DNA from: Panax quinquefolius
Lineage: Eukaryota > Streptophyta > Magnoliopsida > Apiales > Araliaceae
NCBI GenBank assembly: GCA_020205615.1
Contig: CM035162.1
Span: forward strand, 41,778,464-41,842,463
DNA length: 64,000 nt
Direction: 5' to 3'
The translations under genes and the position numbers were made by a program. Under the pieces are notes generated by a model. It had not been told where the DNA came from and searched no databases. It saw only the letters and a program-made list of their open reading frames with translations. Positions 45,461 through 57,334 of this stretch are shown in pieces. Position 1 is the first letter of the stretch, and each line of letters begins with the position of its first letter.

Positions 45461-46870
45461 CCATGTTATGGATTTGAATAAAGACACGTCGAATTTGAAT
45501 AATATTCTGTTGTTATTGACTTTCTGGCGTATTTCAGAAGAACTTCCGGTCTACCCCGAGCGTGAAGTTGAATTCTTTATTGATCTTGAACACGGTACAA
45601 AGCCCATTTCTAAAACCCCATATCGAATGGCTCTATTGAACTTGAGGAGTTAAAGGTCAACTACGAGGAATTGTTGGACATCGGTTTCATTAAATCTAGT
45701 ACATCTCCTTGGGGTGCTCTGTTTTATTTGTAAAGAAGAAAAGGCGGGAGTATGCGACTTTTGTATTGACTATCGGGAATTGAACCATGTCACCATCAAG
45801 AATAGGTATCCTCTACCTCGTATTGATGACTTGTTTGACCCGATTCTGAGGAGCACAATTCTTTTCAAAAATCGATCTTAGATTACGGATATCATCGGTG
45901 AAGATTAGGCGAGGATATTCAAAGGCGCTTGAGAACTTCGGTATGGGCATTATGAATTCTTAGTCATGTCTTTCGGACTAACTAATGCTCCTGCTGACTT
46001 TCATGGATATGATGAAGCAAGTATTGAGGAATATTTGGATCGGATTCGTTGTTGTCTTTATTGATGACATCCTTATATATTCAAAAGTCGTGAAGATCAT
46101 GAGCACCATTTGAAATTTGGTACTCGAAAGGCCGTGAAAACAAACTATATGCCAAATTGAAGAAATCGAGTTACGGCTTGAGGAAGTAGCATTCCTTGGG
46201 CGCGTGGTGTCGAAACATGGAGTATCTGTTGATCCGTGAAGATTGAAGCAATCTGAAGTTAGGAAAAGCAAAAGTCGGTAAAATCACGTAGCTTTTTGGG
46301 CTTATTTGGTTATTATCGGAGATTCGTGGAAGGGTTTTCTCGAATCGCTACTCCATTAACTTCGACTAACTCGGAAGGATACAAAATTCGTTTGGAGCGA
46401 AGAATCGAGAAAAGTTTCAAGAGCTTAAGAGGAGACTTATTTTGACTGTTCTAACAATACCATCTGGTTCGGATGGATTTGTTATCTCTGACGATGCTTG
46501 AGGCAAAGGGTTAGGATGTGTTCTCATGCAGCGTGGGAAAGTCATAGCCTATGCCTCGCGACAACTAAAAGTATGAGAGGAATTATCCTACTCGTGATCT
46601 AGAGTTAGCGGCGTGATCGTTTTCAGCGCTTAAAAATATGGAGGCACTATCTATATGGGGAGAAAGTGGAGATATATTCGGACCATAAAAGCCTTAAATA
46701 TTTCTTCACTGAAAAAAGAACTCAACATGGCGGCGTGACGTTGGCTCGAGCTATTGAAGACTACGACCACACTTTATTGATACCATCTGGTAAAAGCGAG
46801 CGTGGTAGGTGGCGCGTTGAGTAGAAGATCGTATATGCGAGGAGCGAGTGCGATGATGTCAAGTATCGCG
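45461..46870 (+). pseudogene. Element C reverse transcriptase / RNase H, frameshifted
   Basis: [10 protein letters not shown] is readable near 46057-46090, preceded by broken fingers (CIDYRELNH near 45765) and followed by [14 protein letters not shown] (near 46320) and RNase H text. There are at least five frame changes. Confidence 0.75.
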
Positions 46871-46879
46871 TAGAGCCGA

Positions 46880-48330
46880 CTTTAATAGAAAAAGTTAAGG
46901 TTGCTCGAGCCAGGCCGGAGGTGATCGTATGAAGAAGAAAGTACTGAAGGAGCTATTAGGGCGAGAATTGATGAAGAAGGAATACTTGAGTCCACTCTAG
47001 ACTTTGTGTTCCTAACGACTACGATTTGAAGTACAAGATTATGATGGAGGCACACAATACGCCATTTGCAATCCATCTGGAAGTACTAAAATGTATCGTG
47101 ATCTTCGACATACATTTTGGTGGAACAATATGAAGAGAGAGATTGCAAAGTTTATCTCGATGTGTTTAACTTGTCAGCGTGTAAAGGCGGAGCATCTTGT
47201 ACCTAAGGGTCCGTTGCAACCACTTGAGATTCCGGAATGGAAGTGGGAACACATTACTATGGATTTCGTTACGGGTCTTCTTACGGTTTCTCAAGGCATC
47301 AATGCTATTTGGGTTATTGTTGATAGATTAACCAAGTCTGCTCATTTCTTGCCGTCACGGAGACTTATTCCTTGAGCGTCTTGCTAGTATATGCGTGAAT
47401 GAGATTGTGAGGTTGCATGGCATGCTGTATCCATAGTTTGGATCGTGACCCAAGATTCACTTCAAGATTTTGGGTTAGCTTGCAAAAAGCTATGGAGCGC
47501 AGTTTGCGATTTAGTTGACATACCATCCCCAAGCAGACGGACAATCGAGAGAGGACTATTCAAACTCTTGAAGATCTATTAAGACTACGTGTCCTAGACT
47601 TCAAGGGTAGTTGGGATAAGTATTTACCATTGGTGGAATTCTCCTACAACACACGAGTTATCGAGGCAAGTATAGGTGTGGCTCCATTTGAAGCATTATA
47701 TGGGCGAAAATGTCGTTCTCGATATGTTGGGATGAGGTGGGTGAAGCAACATTGTTGGGACGAGAGTTAAATGCGTATGACTCTAGAAAAGATCAAATGA
47801 TTCGACAGCGTATACAAAGCGGCACAAGATCGACAAAAGAGTTATGCGGATCTTCATCGAAAGGGCGTGGAATTTAATGTGGGGATCGTGTATTGTTGCG
47901 AGTTGCTCCATGGAAGGAGTTACAAGATTTGGGAAGAGAGAAAGCTCGATCCACGATTTATTGGTCCATTTCAAATTCTTGGCCAAGAGTAGGAAATGTA
48001 GCCTATAGACTTGCGTTACCTCAAGTATGTCTCGTGTTCATAATGTGTTTCACATATATCGTACTTCGTAAATATGTGAAAGACCGAACCACGTTATTGA
48101 GTTAGAAGCAGGACGAGATAGTAGAAGACTTAACGTATGAGGAGGTACTGTCAAGATCTTGGATAGGAAGGAGCATGTCCTACTGCATGAAAGGTCATAC
48201 CACAAGTTAAAGTTTTGTGGAGGAATCATGCTTTATAGAGAAATGACACAGGAATTGGAAGCGGAAATGAAAGCGAGGTATCCTCACCTTTTGAAACACC
48301 AGTCGTCGTCGATTTCGAGGGCGAAATTTC
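46880..48330 (+). pseudogene. Element C integrase and chromodomain-like tail
   Basis: The best preserved part is an open frame at 47091-47375 with FWWNNMKREIAKFISMCLTC, then [10 protein letters not shown] (first catalytic Asp) and [11 protein letters not shown]. Later pieces: SWDKYLPLVEFSYN (47610), RVGNVAYRLALPQV (47985), ILDRKEHVL (48150) and ELEAEMKARYPHL (48250), the Tekay-type tail. Confidence 0.75.
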
Positions 48331-48344
48331 ATAAGGAGGGAGGT

Positions 48345-51135
48345 TGTAAGACCTGAACTTTTTTAAATAAAAAGGAATTTCCTTTATTTATTATTTTGAA
48401 ATAGTAAGGGTTGATTTGATTAATGTGGATAGTTAAGGGTTAAATCATAAATATTTCAAAATAAGCAAGTGGTTATAAAATATTCATTATTGTCGGGGAA
48501 TATTCGTTTGGGTCGTGGAATATTAAATGCTTTGTCGGGGAATATTAAATGACGGTATGACCATGTGTGTGGGCCCCATGTGGAAAGCGATTGGATGAAG
48601 AAAGCAACAAATATAAGTTGTTTTTAAATAACTTGGCGTAGTTATTACAGATTATCTTGTTGGAATACCCGGTGGTTAAAAAAACTAATCTGGCGTTGTT
48701 GAGCGGTAGCTGCGGTATTGCACCAATTATTGATTCTTACGTGAAAGGGCACTACTCGATAATGGTTACTGATAATTCTTTATTCGATTATTTTATTGAG
48801 TTAATAATTCTTTGCGTTGATATTTTATATTATTTTGTTGTTTGATAATTGTCATTACGGTATTTTTCATTATCGAAGCAATAATTCATATTATCTGAAT
48901 AATATTATTAGATAACATTATTGGCAATGTCTAGAAAGTTACATCTAAGGAGAGGTTTGGTCACCTAATTGCGTGATGAAGAAGAAATTCTTATTGGAAG
49001 CCCCCTCTTTCTGAGGAAGCTGCTTTTGGTTGTCGATATTGTGATTACGTAATATTATTTGTGAATAATTAATTATTGATTTATATGATGAGGAAAATAT
49101 TGATTTTATGTGGATATAGATGGAGAAAATTTTTAAAATGACAATTTGTTGAAAATTAATATTTTATCTTTTACGATAAAATAATTCGTTTTAAATATAT
49201 TATTTTAATAATATATAATGGTGATATTTTACAACGAATGTGGGATATATGAGTATCTGAGGAGGAAGAGTATTTTTGTTGCAATAAATGTTTAAAACAT
49301 GTTAAACATGTCGATTGGACCCCATTTATTGGTGAAATTTGATTATAGCTTTGTAAAATCGCTTGGTTTGTGGATTTGGTCAATTTCTATTTGGAATTTG
49401 GAAAAACTTTCTTACGCAAAGTTGTAGAGAATTGAATTTCCTATAAAAACTCGCGAGATTTGAATTTTCTGATGAAAGGGCTATTTATTATGAATTATTG
49501 AAGTTAGAAAGATTAATTGATTATCATTTTTTGGAGTTTAAAATATTTTTGCATGAGAAAACGTTTTTGTCACTTATGGGACATGTGTTAGTGGTTGATT
49601 TCAGATTGATGGTGTGTGTAGGAAGATGTGGAAAAATATATTATTAATATATTAAATTTTACGCTTTGGTGTTCTAGCGATTTCTATAAATAGGGTCTTG
49701 GGTTAGAATTGAAAAAATCAAGCTGAAGCGAGTTTCTCTCTCTATATTATCGGCGTATTCTTGTGAGTATTTTGAGTATACTTTGAGTATTGCTAGGCGG
49801 TGCAAGTTCCTTGACCTATATACGGTTTAATTTAGAAATCTTGATCTTTCGAGGTAAGGGATATTATTTTTTTTCGTAATGATATTATTTCTTGATATCA
49901 TTATCTTTGAAATATTGGTTGAAGTTTTTATCAAATTTGGAACTTTTTCATGTCGGGGTTACTTATTCATGAGTTCTTATTCATGAGTTCTATTCACGAG
50001 ATTCTTATTTAATGAGATTCTTATTCACGATTCTTATTCACGAGTACTATTAAGCGAAGCGTGAAGATGTTTTTGTGGAATTTCTATCTTTTGGTGTCGA
50101 GTTCTTATTCACGTATCGGCACTATTCACGTATCTGACACTATTCACGTATATCTGGTCTTATTCATAGAAAAATAAAATTTCTTCTTTTTGTCAAAATA
50201 TCTAATACGGATACTAACTAACTGATTGTATCCATGTTTTGATCATTCTTGAATTTTACACCACTATGATTATTTTTGAGGTATTTTTGGGCGTGGATAA
50301 AACAAAATACGAATCCTTAATCCTTAATCCTTGTCATTTTGTTTCCTTTGGATTCGTTTCTTTAAAAAAAAATATTTTTCATCATCCTCGGTCTTAAATG
50401 ATGATATTATGGAATATCTTTGGCACAGTAGTGCAAAGATGAATGATTTCTTAAGAATATCTTTGGCTGTAGTGCAAAGATGAATGATTCTGAAGAATAT
50501 CTTTGGGCGTAGTGCAAAGATGAGCAGTGTTTAAATGAACATGACCCAGTGATGAATATCTTTGGCTTTGTAGTGCAAAAGATGAATATTTGATTCAGAT
50601 GTATATTGATTGATGTTCTGAGGGGATAAAAGATGAGCGATGAACTTTTAAATTCATACATAGAAGATAGTAGTTTGCATTCTCTACTTAACTCTTCTAA
50701 TGAATTATTATTTCATTGCGAATATTGATTTAAAATTTGTTGTCTATTGTATTCTATTATATTTTTCCTGTTGAAGACTAACGATAATTTGTTGTATATT
50801 ATCTTAGTCGTAATATTCTTCTTGAGCTAGTTGAGCTCACCCTTTTCCTTTTGTTCCATTTTTTTCTCGGGAGGCGAGAATATAGCGATGCAGTCGGGGT
50901 ATGGAATGAAGGTTTTAGAAAGGATTGTTTAGTAGTCCTCACCATTTTTGTAAAAAATAATGTATCGATAAATGTGATGAGGATTTATTTGAGTATAGAT
51001 ATTATGCAGAAGATAATATTTGTATTCAAACTCATCGCAGAAATTTCTTGTTATAATAATAAAGTTGTAGTTGTTTTACATTTATCTCAGTGGTATTGAC
51101 TTAGGTACTCGGAATAGGTGATGTATACCTATTTT
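48345..51135 (+). mobile_element. 3' LTR of Gypsy element C, end truncated
   Basis: Starts TGTAAGACCTGAAC right after the polypurine tract ATAAGGAGGGAGGT. It follows the 5' LTR closely, with TATAAATA at 49685-49692 and repeat arrays at 49960-50170 and 50410-50590. It ends at GTATACCTATTTTG, without the GGGCGTCACA terminus. Confidence 0.85.
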
Positions 51136-52700
51136 GCAATCTCTCATACGATACATTTTAGTACTTCGAGGATGGATTGCAAATGGTGTATTGTGTGCCT
51201 CCATCATAATCTTGTACTTCAAATCGAGTCGTTAGGAACACAAAGTCTAGAGTGGACTCAAAGTATTCCTTCTTCATCAATTCTCGCTTAGGAATAGCTC
51301 CTTCTTGTACTTTCTTCTTTATATGCATCATTTCAAGAATTCGGTGGCTTGAAAGCAACCTTAACTTTTTCTATTAAAGTTGGCTCTATCGTATATTTGA
51401 CATCATCGCACTTTTCGTTCCCGCATATGATCTTCTACTCGATGCGTCGGCTACCACGTTAAACTTTACCGGGATGGTATTGAATAGTGTGGTCGTAGTC
51501 TTTCAATAGTTCGAGCCAACGTCATTTGCCGCGTGTTGAGTTCTTTTCGAGTGAAGAAATATTTAAGGCTTTTATGGTCGAATATATCTCTACTTTCTCC
51601 CATATAGATAGTGCCTCCATATCTTTAGCGCGAAAAGCGATTGTCGCCAACTCTAGATCATGAGTAGGATAATTCCTCTCATATCTCTGTAAGTTATCGC
51701 GAGGCATAGGCTATGACTTTCCACGTTGCATGAGAACACATCCTAACCCTTTGCTCGAAGCATCATTTGTAGATAACAAATCCATCCAGAACCGGATGGT
51801 ATTGTTAGAGCAGGTGCCGAAATAAGTCTCCTCTTAAGCTCTTGGAAACTCTTCTCGCATTCTTCATTCCAAGCGAATTTTGTATCCTTAGGAGAGTTAG
51901 TTGAGTTAATGGAGTAGCGATTCGAGAAAACCCTTCCACGAATCTCCGATAATAACCGGCTAAGCCTAAAAACTACGTACTTTGATCACCGACTTTGGTT
52001 GCTCCCAACTTTGTATTGCTTCAATCTTCACGGATCAGCGGATACTCCATGTTTTGACACCACATGCCCAAGAATTGCTACTTCCTCAAGCGAACTCGCA
52101 TTTCTTCAATTTGGCATATAGTTGGTTTTCACGAAGCCTTTGGAGTACCGACTTCAAATGGTGCTCATGATCTTCACGACTTTTGGAATATATAAGGATG
52201 TCATCAATAAAGACAACAACACTAACCTGATCCAAATATTCCTTGAATACTCGGTTCATCATATCCATGAAAGCCGCGAGGAGCATTAGTTAGTCGAGAA
52301 AGACATGACTAAGAATTCATAATGCCCATACCGGAGTTCGAAGGCGGTCTTTGGAATATCCTCGATTCTAATCTTCAATTGATGATATCGAGCGAAGATC
52401 GATTTTTGAAAAGAATTGTGCCCCTTACAATTTGGTCAAACAAGTCATCAATACGAGGTAGAGGATACCTATTCTTGATGGTGACATGGTTCGATTTCGA
52501 TAGTCAATACAAAGTCGCACTCCGATCTTTCTTCTTTACAAATAAAAGCAGGAGAGCACCCAAGGAGATGTACTAGGGCCGAATGAAACCGATGTCCAAC
52601 AATTTCTGTAGTTGGACCTTTAACTCTGAAGTTCAATAGGAGCCATTCGATATGGGGTTTTAGAAATGGGCTTTGTGCGGGTTCAAGATCAATAAAGAAT
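51136..52700 (-). pseudogene. Element D RT / RNase H / integrase start, frameshifted
   Basis: Pieces: [17 protein letters not shown] and [19 protein letters not shown] (52286-52086), an RNase H part with [14 protein letters not shown] (51707-51522), and the integrase N-terminal region (51358-51158). A 36-base gap relative to element A lies close to the left junction. Confidence 0.75.
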
Positions 52701-52711
52701 TCAACTTCACG

Positions 52712-53260
52712 TTACGGGGTAGGCGGGAAGTTCTTGGGGGGAAAATCGTCGGGAAAGTCAATAACAACAGGAATATTATTCAAATTTGGCGTGTCTTTAT
52801 TCAAATCCATAACATGGGCTAAGAAAGCTTGACATCCGTTTTTCAATAAGCGAATAGCTTTATGATTAGATATGATAGTGATTGATTTTAATGGTTTAGT
52901 TGCTTGAATTAAATATACAACGGGTTGGTTAGGAATATGAAAACTAACAACCTTACGAAAACAATCAATTTTGGCATGATGAGTAGTTAACCAATCAATC
53001 CCTAAAATCACATCAAAAGCAAGTATCTTTAAAGAGATAAGGTCAACGGGTAAGGTGATGGTGCCAACTTGAATCAAACAAGATTTATAAATAGTGGATG
53101 TGATGAAAGTTTCTCTAACGGAGTTTCCACGAGATAGGTCAAAGTCTAATTTCTCCGAGTCAAGTTTAAGCGTTGAGCACATGCGGAGAGATAAATGAAT
53201 GGGTGCTTGCAGGTATCAAGTAAGGTATAAACTTCGCAAGAATTTATAAATAGCTTACCC
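52712..53260 (-). pseudogene. Element D protease, partly open
   Basis: An open frame of 156 residues (53182-52712) covers LDFDLSRGNSVRETFITS, LAFDVILGIDWLTTHHAKID and KNGCQAFLAHVMDLNKDTP. The DTGS-containing N-terminal part (53190-53230) is disrupted. It is the longest open piece of element D. Confidence 0.75.
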
Positions 53261-53339
53261 GTGATAACCTCGTTTGGGTTCCTCGCATTATGACCCGATC
53301 ACAACAAACGCTCTTCCGGAATCGTTGACTTTGACTTTT

Positions 53340-54240
53340 ACGGGACGATCTTTTGAGTCACCGTCCCCGCTAAACTAGGTTTCGCTCATCGTACAATCTC
53401 GGCGATATGTCCTTCCTTTCCACAACTATAGCATACCTTGAACTATTGTGGGCGGTTTGGTGATATGTCCCTCTTTTCGCATTTGTAGCATATGAATGGG
53501 TGGTCGTTCTCCTCCCTTAGAACCCGATTCTTGCTGCCAAGACCGTCATCTTCACATGGTCGTTGTTAAATCTCCTCTTTTAAAATCTCCTCGACTCGCT
53601 TCTTCTATTTTCATGGCTATGATTACCACCACGAGTGGTTACCATTTTTGTCCATCATTTCTTTCTCCATGAGTTATCATTATTACATTGTTGCTATCTA
53701 CAGTACGATCCACGGTTATGGTCCTCAATTGGACCGTACTCGTTATCTCGCTCTAATAATTGAGCCACTTTTTACAACATCTCGAATAAAGAGAAAGTTT
53801 ATGAGAAATGAGATCTTGGCGTATCTTGGGTTTCAAACCTCTAAGAAACATCCGCGTCATCGTTCCTCATTCTCCACCAAATGAGGTGCTGAACACGGAT
53901 AACTCTGTAAACTTTGCCTCGTCTTTGAGACACCGTCATGTTGTTTTGCTCTAATCGATGAACTCCACTTCCTTTATATGAAGAACACTTTCGGGAAAGT
54001 ATTTGTCATTAAATAGTCTCTCAAGCGTCTCCCAAGACATCTTTGAGTCTTGCGGTGGATGGGTGCGCTTCACTGAGACTCCACCGATAGTCTGCCCGCC
54101 ATACGGAACATAAAGGTGGCGAATGGAACCTCTGTTTCTCCGTGCATCCCAAGACATCGAATATCTTGGTAATTTGCTTGACCTATGTTTCCGCGCGTGA
54201 TCGGATCGGCTTTCCCTTAAATTACGGTGGTCCCTGACTC
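53340..54240 (-). pseudogene. Element D gag with zinc knuckle, frameshifted
   Basis: Zinc knuckle CYSCGKEGHIAE near 53443-53400. Gag core fragments lie at 54157-53951 (LFNDKYFPESVLHIKEVEFI) and, in another frame, KQITKIFDVLG near 54180. Confidence 0.7.
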
Positions 54241-54670
54241 TTTGAGCGCTTGCATTTGTGACAACCGTGAATTGCTATCATTTCTCCTCTGTATTTTGAA
54301 CACGAGTCTCCCTAAATGCGATTTTGCATGAAGCGCAAAAACTTCTAAACATCCCTCGTTCATCATACGCTTTCAATGGTGTTGTTCACGGGAGGAACAT
54401 TGCCGACTGTTGCACGTTCTCCTCGTTGGTGAGTCTGAGGCGTCTCCACGGTCTCATTTCCATTGTTAATATTCTCGATTCGACATTCTCAAATACTTTC
54501 ATAAAACAAGGGTTAATTAGGAAATCAATATATCACATAATATCCTATATCTTGACCAACTAACAAATAAGCTTAGGTAGGACACCTTTAGCGAAGGATT
54601 TACTCGTCTCTCCCTCCTAGTTCTATTCCGATCTCCGCTTGGAGATCATATCCTAAGCTCGATACCAAGT

Positions 54671-57334
54671 TGTGACACCCCCAAAATAGGTATACATCAC
54701 CCATTACGAGTTGTCAATACATGATGCGAAACAACTACAACTTTATTATTACAACAATAAAGCTGTGAGTTTAAATACAAATATTATCTTCTAGACAATA
54801 TCTATACTCAAATAAATCCTCATCACATTTATTGATACATTGTTTTACAAAATGGTGAGGACTACTAAACAACTCTCTCTAGAACCTTTATTCCATTCCC
54901 CCACTTCGTACTCATTTATATTCTAGCGCCTCCCGAGAAAAATGGAACAAAAAGGAAAAGGGTGAGCTCAACTAGCTCGGTAAAGAATATTATGACTAAG
55001 ATAATATACAACAAATTATCGTTAGTCTTCAACAGGGAAAAATCTAATAGAATACTGATAGACAACAAATTTTAAATCAATATTAGCGATGGAAATAATA
55101 ATTCATTAGAAGAGTTAAGTAGAGAATGCAAACTACTATCTTACATGTATGAATTTAAAAGTTCATCGTCTATCTTTTATCCTGTAACATCAATCAATAT
55201 ACATACAGAATCAAATATTCATCTTTGCACTCTGAGGCCAAAGATATTCATCGATTGGTCATGTTCATTTAAACACTGTTCATCTTTGCACTCTGACGGC
55301 CAAAGATATTAATCGTCGGCCATGTTCATTCAACACTGACTCATGTTCATCTTTGCACATGGGCCAAAGATATTCTTCAGAAATCATTCATCTTTGCACT
55401 ACTGAGGCCAAAGATATTCTTTAATATCATCATTTAAGACCGAGCGATGATGAAAATATTTTTAAAGCGAATCCGAGTGAAACAAAATGACAAGGATTAA
55501 GGATTATGGATTCGTACTTTGTTTTATCCATGTTCAAAACTACCTCAAAATAATCATAGTGGTGTAAAATTCAAGAATGATCAAAACATGGATACAATCA
55601 AAGCTAGTATCCAAAATAGATATTTTGGATGAAAAGAAGAAATTTTATTTTTCAGTGAATAGTGCCGTATACGTGAATAGTGCTGTATACGTGAATAGTA
55701 ACTTCGACACCAAAAGATAGAAATTCCACAAAAAAAACATCTTCACGCTTCATGAATAGTACTCGTGAATAGTAACTCGTGAATAGTAACTCATGAATAG
55801 TAACTCGTGAATAGTAACTCATGAATAGTAACCCAGAGCATGAAAAGTTCCAAATTTAATAAAAACTTCGGATCAACATTTCAAAGATAATGATATTGAA
55901 GAAATAATATCATTACGAAAAAAATAATATCCCTTACCTCAAAGAATCGGTGCCGGAAGGAAAGGTCGGAAGTGATCTTTGAATGAAACTTATCTTTGAG
56001 CAGCAACTCTCAAAGTATCTAAATACTCACAAAATACGCTCGATAATATAGAGAGAGAAAGAGAGAAAACTTTGTTTACGGTGTGATTTTCAATTTAACT
56101 TAGCCCTTTATTTATAGGAAAATGTTAGCCCGCCAAGCGGACTTTGACTGCTTTACGATGGCTTTACTCGCTACTATTGCCACCCACCACATTTGAAATA
56201 AAATTCAGCACATTTTTTCACCAACCACAAGTGGGGCCCACTCAATTCTAGAATTTTCCACCAAAATCAATTATAACCCTACTTTTGAATCAAACACCTC
56301 TTAAAATTTATAACAAATCATTCGTTCATTTTTAACGGTTCAAAATTTGTAGACATATACTCAACTTATATATGTATAACATATCCAAAAATCATAACGA
56401 TCCGGCGGTCGGATTAAAAATTATAACTCACTTAATATATATCGTAAAATCTTAATTTGATTTTTAATACCTCCATTCAGAACAAAAATCTTGATAAAAC
56501 ACCTCAACATTAAATCCTTCAATTATAACCACATATAATAAATCCATCATTTATATCCATATCAAATAAATATTTTCTTATCATATAAATCAATAATTAA
56601 TTATTCCCAAATAATATTAGAATCACATTTATGACAACCAGTCATTTCCGAGGAAAGAGGGGCTTTCAATAAGGATCTCTCCTTCTTGCGTAGCAATTAG
56701 GTGACCAAACCTCTCCTTGAAAGAACTTTCTAGACATTGCCAATAATGCTATCTAATAATATTATTCAAATAATATGAATTATTGATATGATAATGGAGA
56801 TAATGTCAAATGACAATTATTGAACAACAATAATATAAAATATCAATGCGCAATTATTGAATCAATAAAATAAAATATTGAGCGGTAACTCTCTTGTGAA
56901 AATTATTGAGTAGTGCCTTCTTACGTAAGGATCGATAATTCAACAATATTTGTGCAATACCGTAGTACATGTGCAACCACGCCAGACGTATTCGTGTATT
57001 TTAACCATAGGGTATTCCAGCGATCTTAACGGTAACAATTACGCCGTTATTTTTAAACAACTTATATTTATCGTTTTCCTCATCCAATCGCTTTAGTTAT
57101 GGGGCCCACACATGGTAGCTTGTGGTAAATACGAATATTCCCGACAAGATGCGAATATTCCACGACCAAACGAATATTCCCCGACAATAATGAATATTTT
57201 ATAACCACTTGCTTATTTTGAAATATTTGCGTATTTAACCCCTAACTATCCACATTAATCAAATCAACCCTTACTATTTCAAAATAATAAATAGAGAAAA
57301 TTAAATTTCATTAATAATAAGTTGGGGTCTTACA
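54671..57334 (-). mobile_element. 5' LTR of Gypsy element D, 2664 bp
   Basis: Plus-strand ends are TGTGACACCCCCAAAATAGG and GTTGGGGTCTTACA. It shares its left 1.5 kb with the LTRs of A and C, but its right 1.07 kb is a different subfamily, shared only with 39369-40436. TATAAATA (minus) at 56109-56116, repeat arrays at 55217-55425 and 55665-55840. Confidence 0.9.

Larger units (their letters stand above)
40918..51135 (+). mobile_element. Gypsy element C, Tekay-like, plus strand, 3' LTR end truncated
   Basis: Order: 5' LTR 40918-43648, primer site, gag, zinc knuckle, protease, RT, RNase H, integrase, tail, polypurine tract 48331-48344, 3' LTR 48345-51135. It is the same family as A but inverted. 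The 3' LTR lacks its last dozen or so bases and is fused to element D. All reading frames are interrupted, so it is inactive as protein. Confidence 0.85.
51136..57334 (-). mobile_element. Gypsy element D, minus strand, 3' half missing
   Basis: It retains the 5' LTR (57334-54671), primer site TTGGTATCGAGCTTAGGA (54651-54668), gag, protease, RT, RNase H and the start of integrase. It is cut at 51136 by fusion to the LTR of C, so the integrase core, tail and 3' LTR are gone. The outer end at 57334 adjoins RNase H sequence of another element. Confidence 0.85.
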
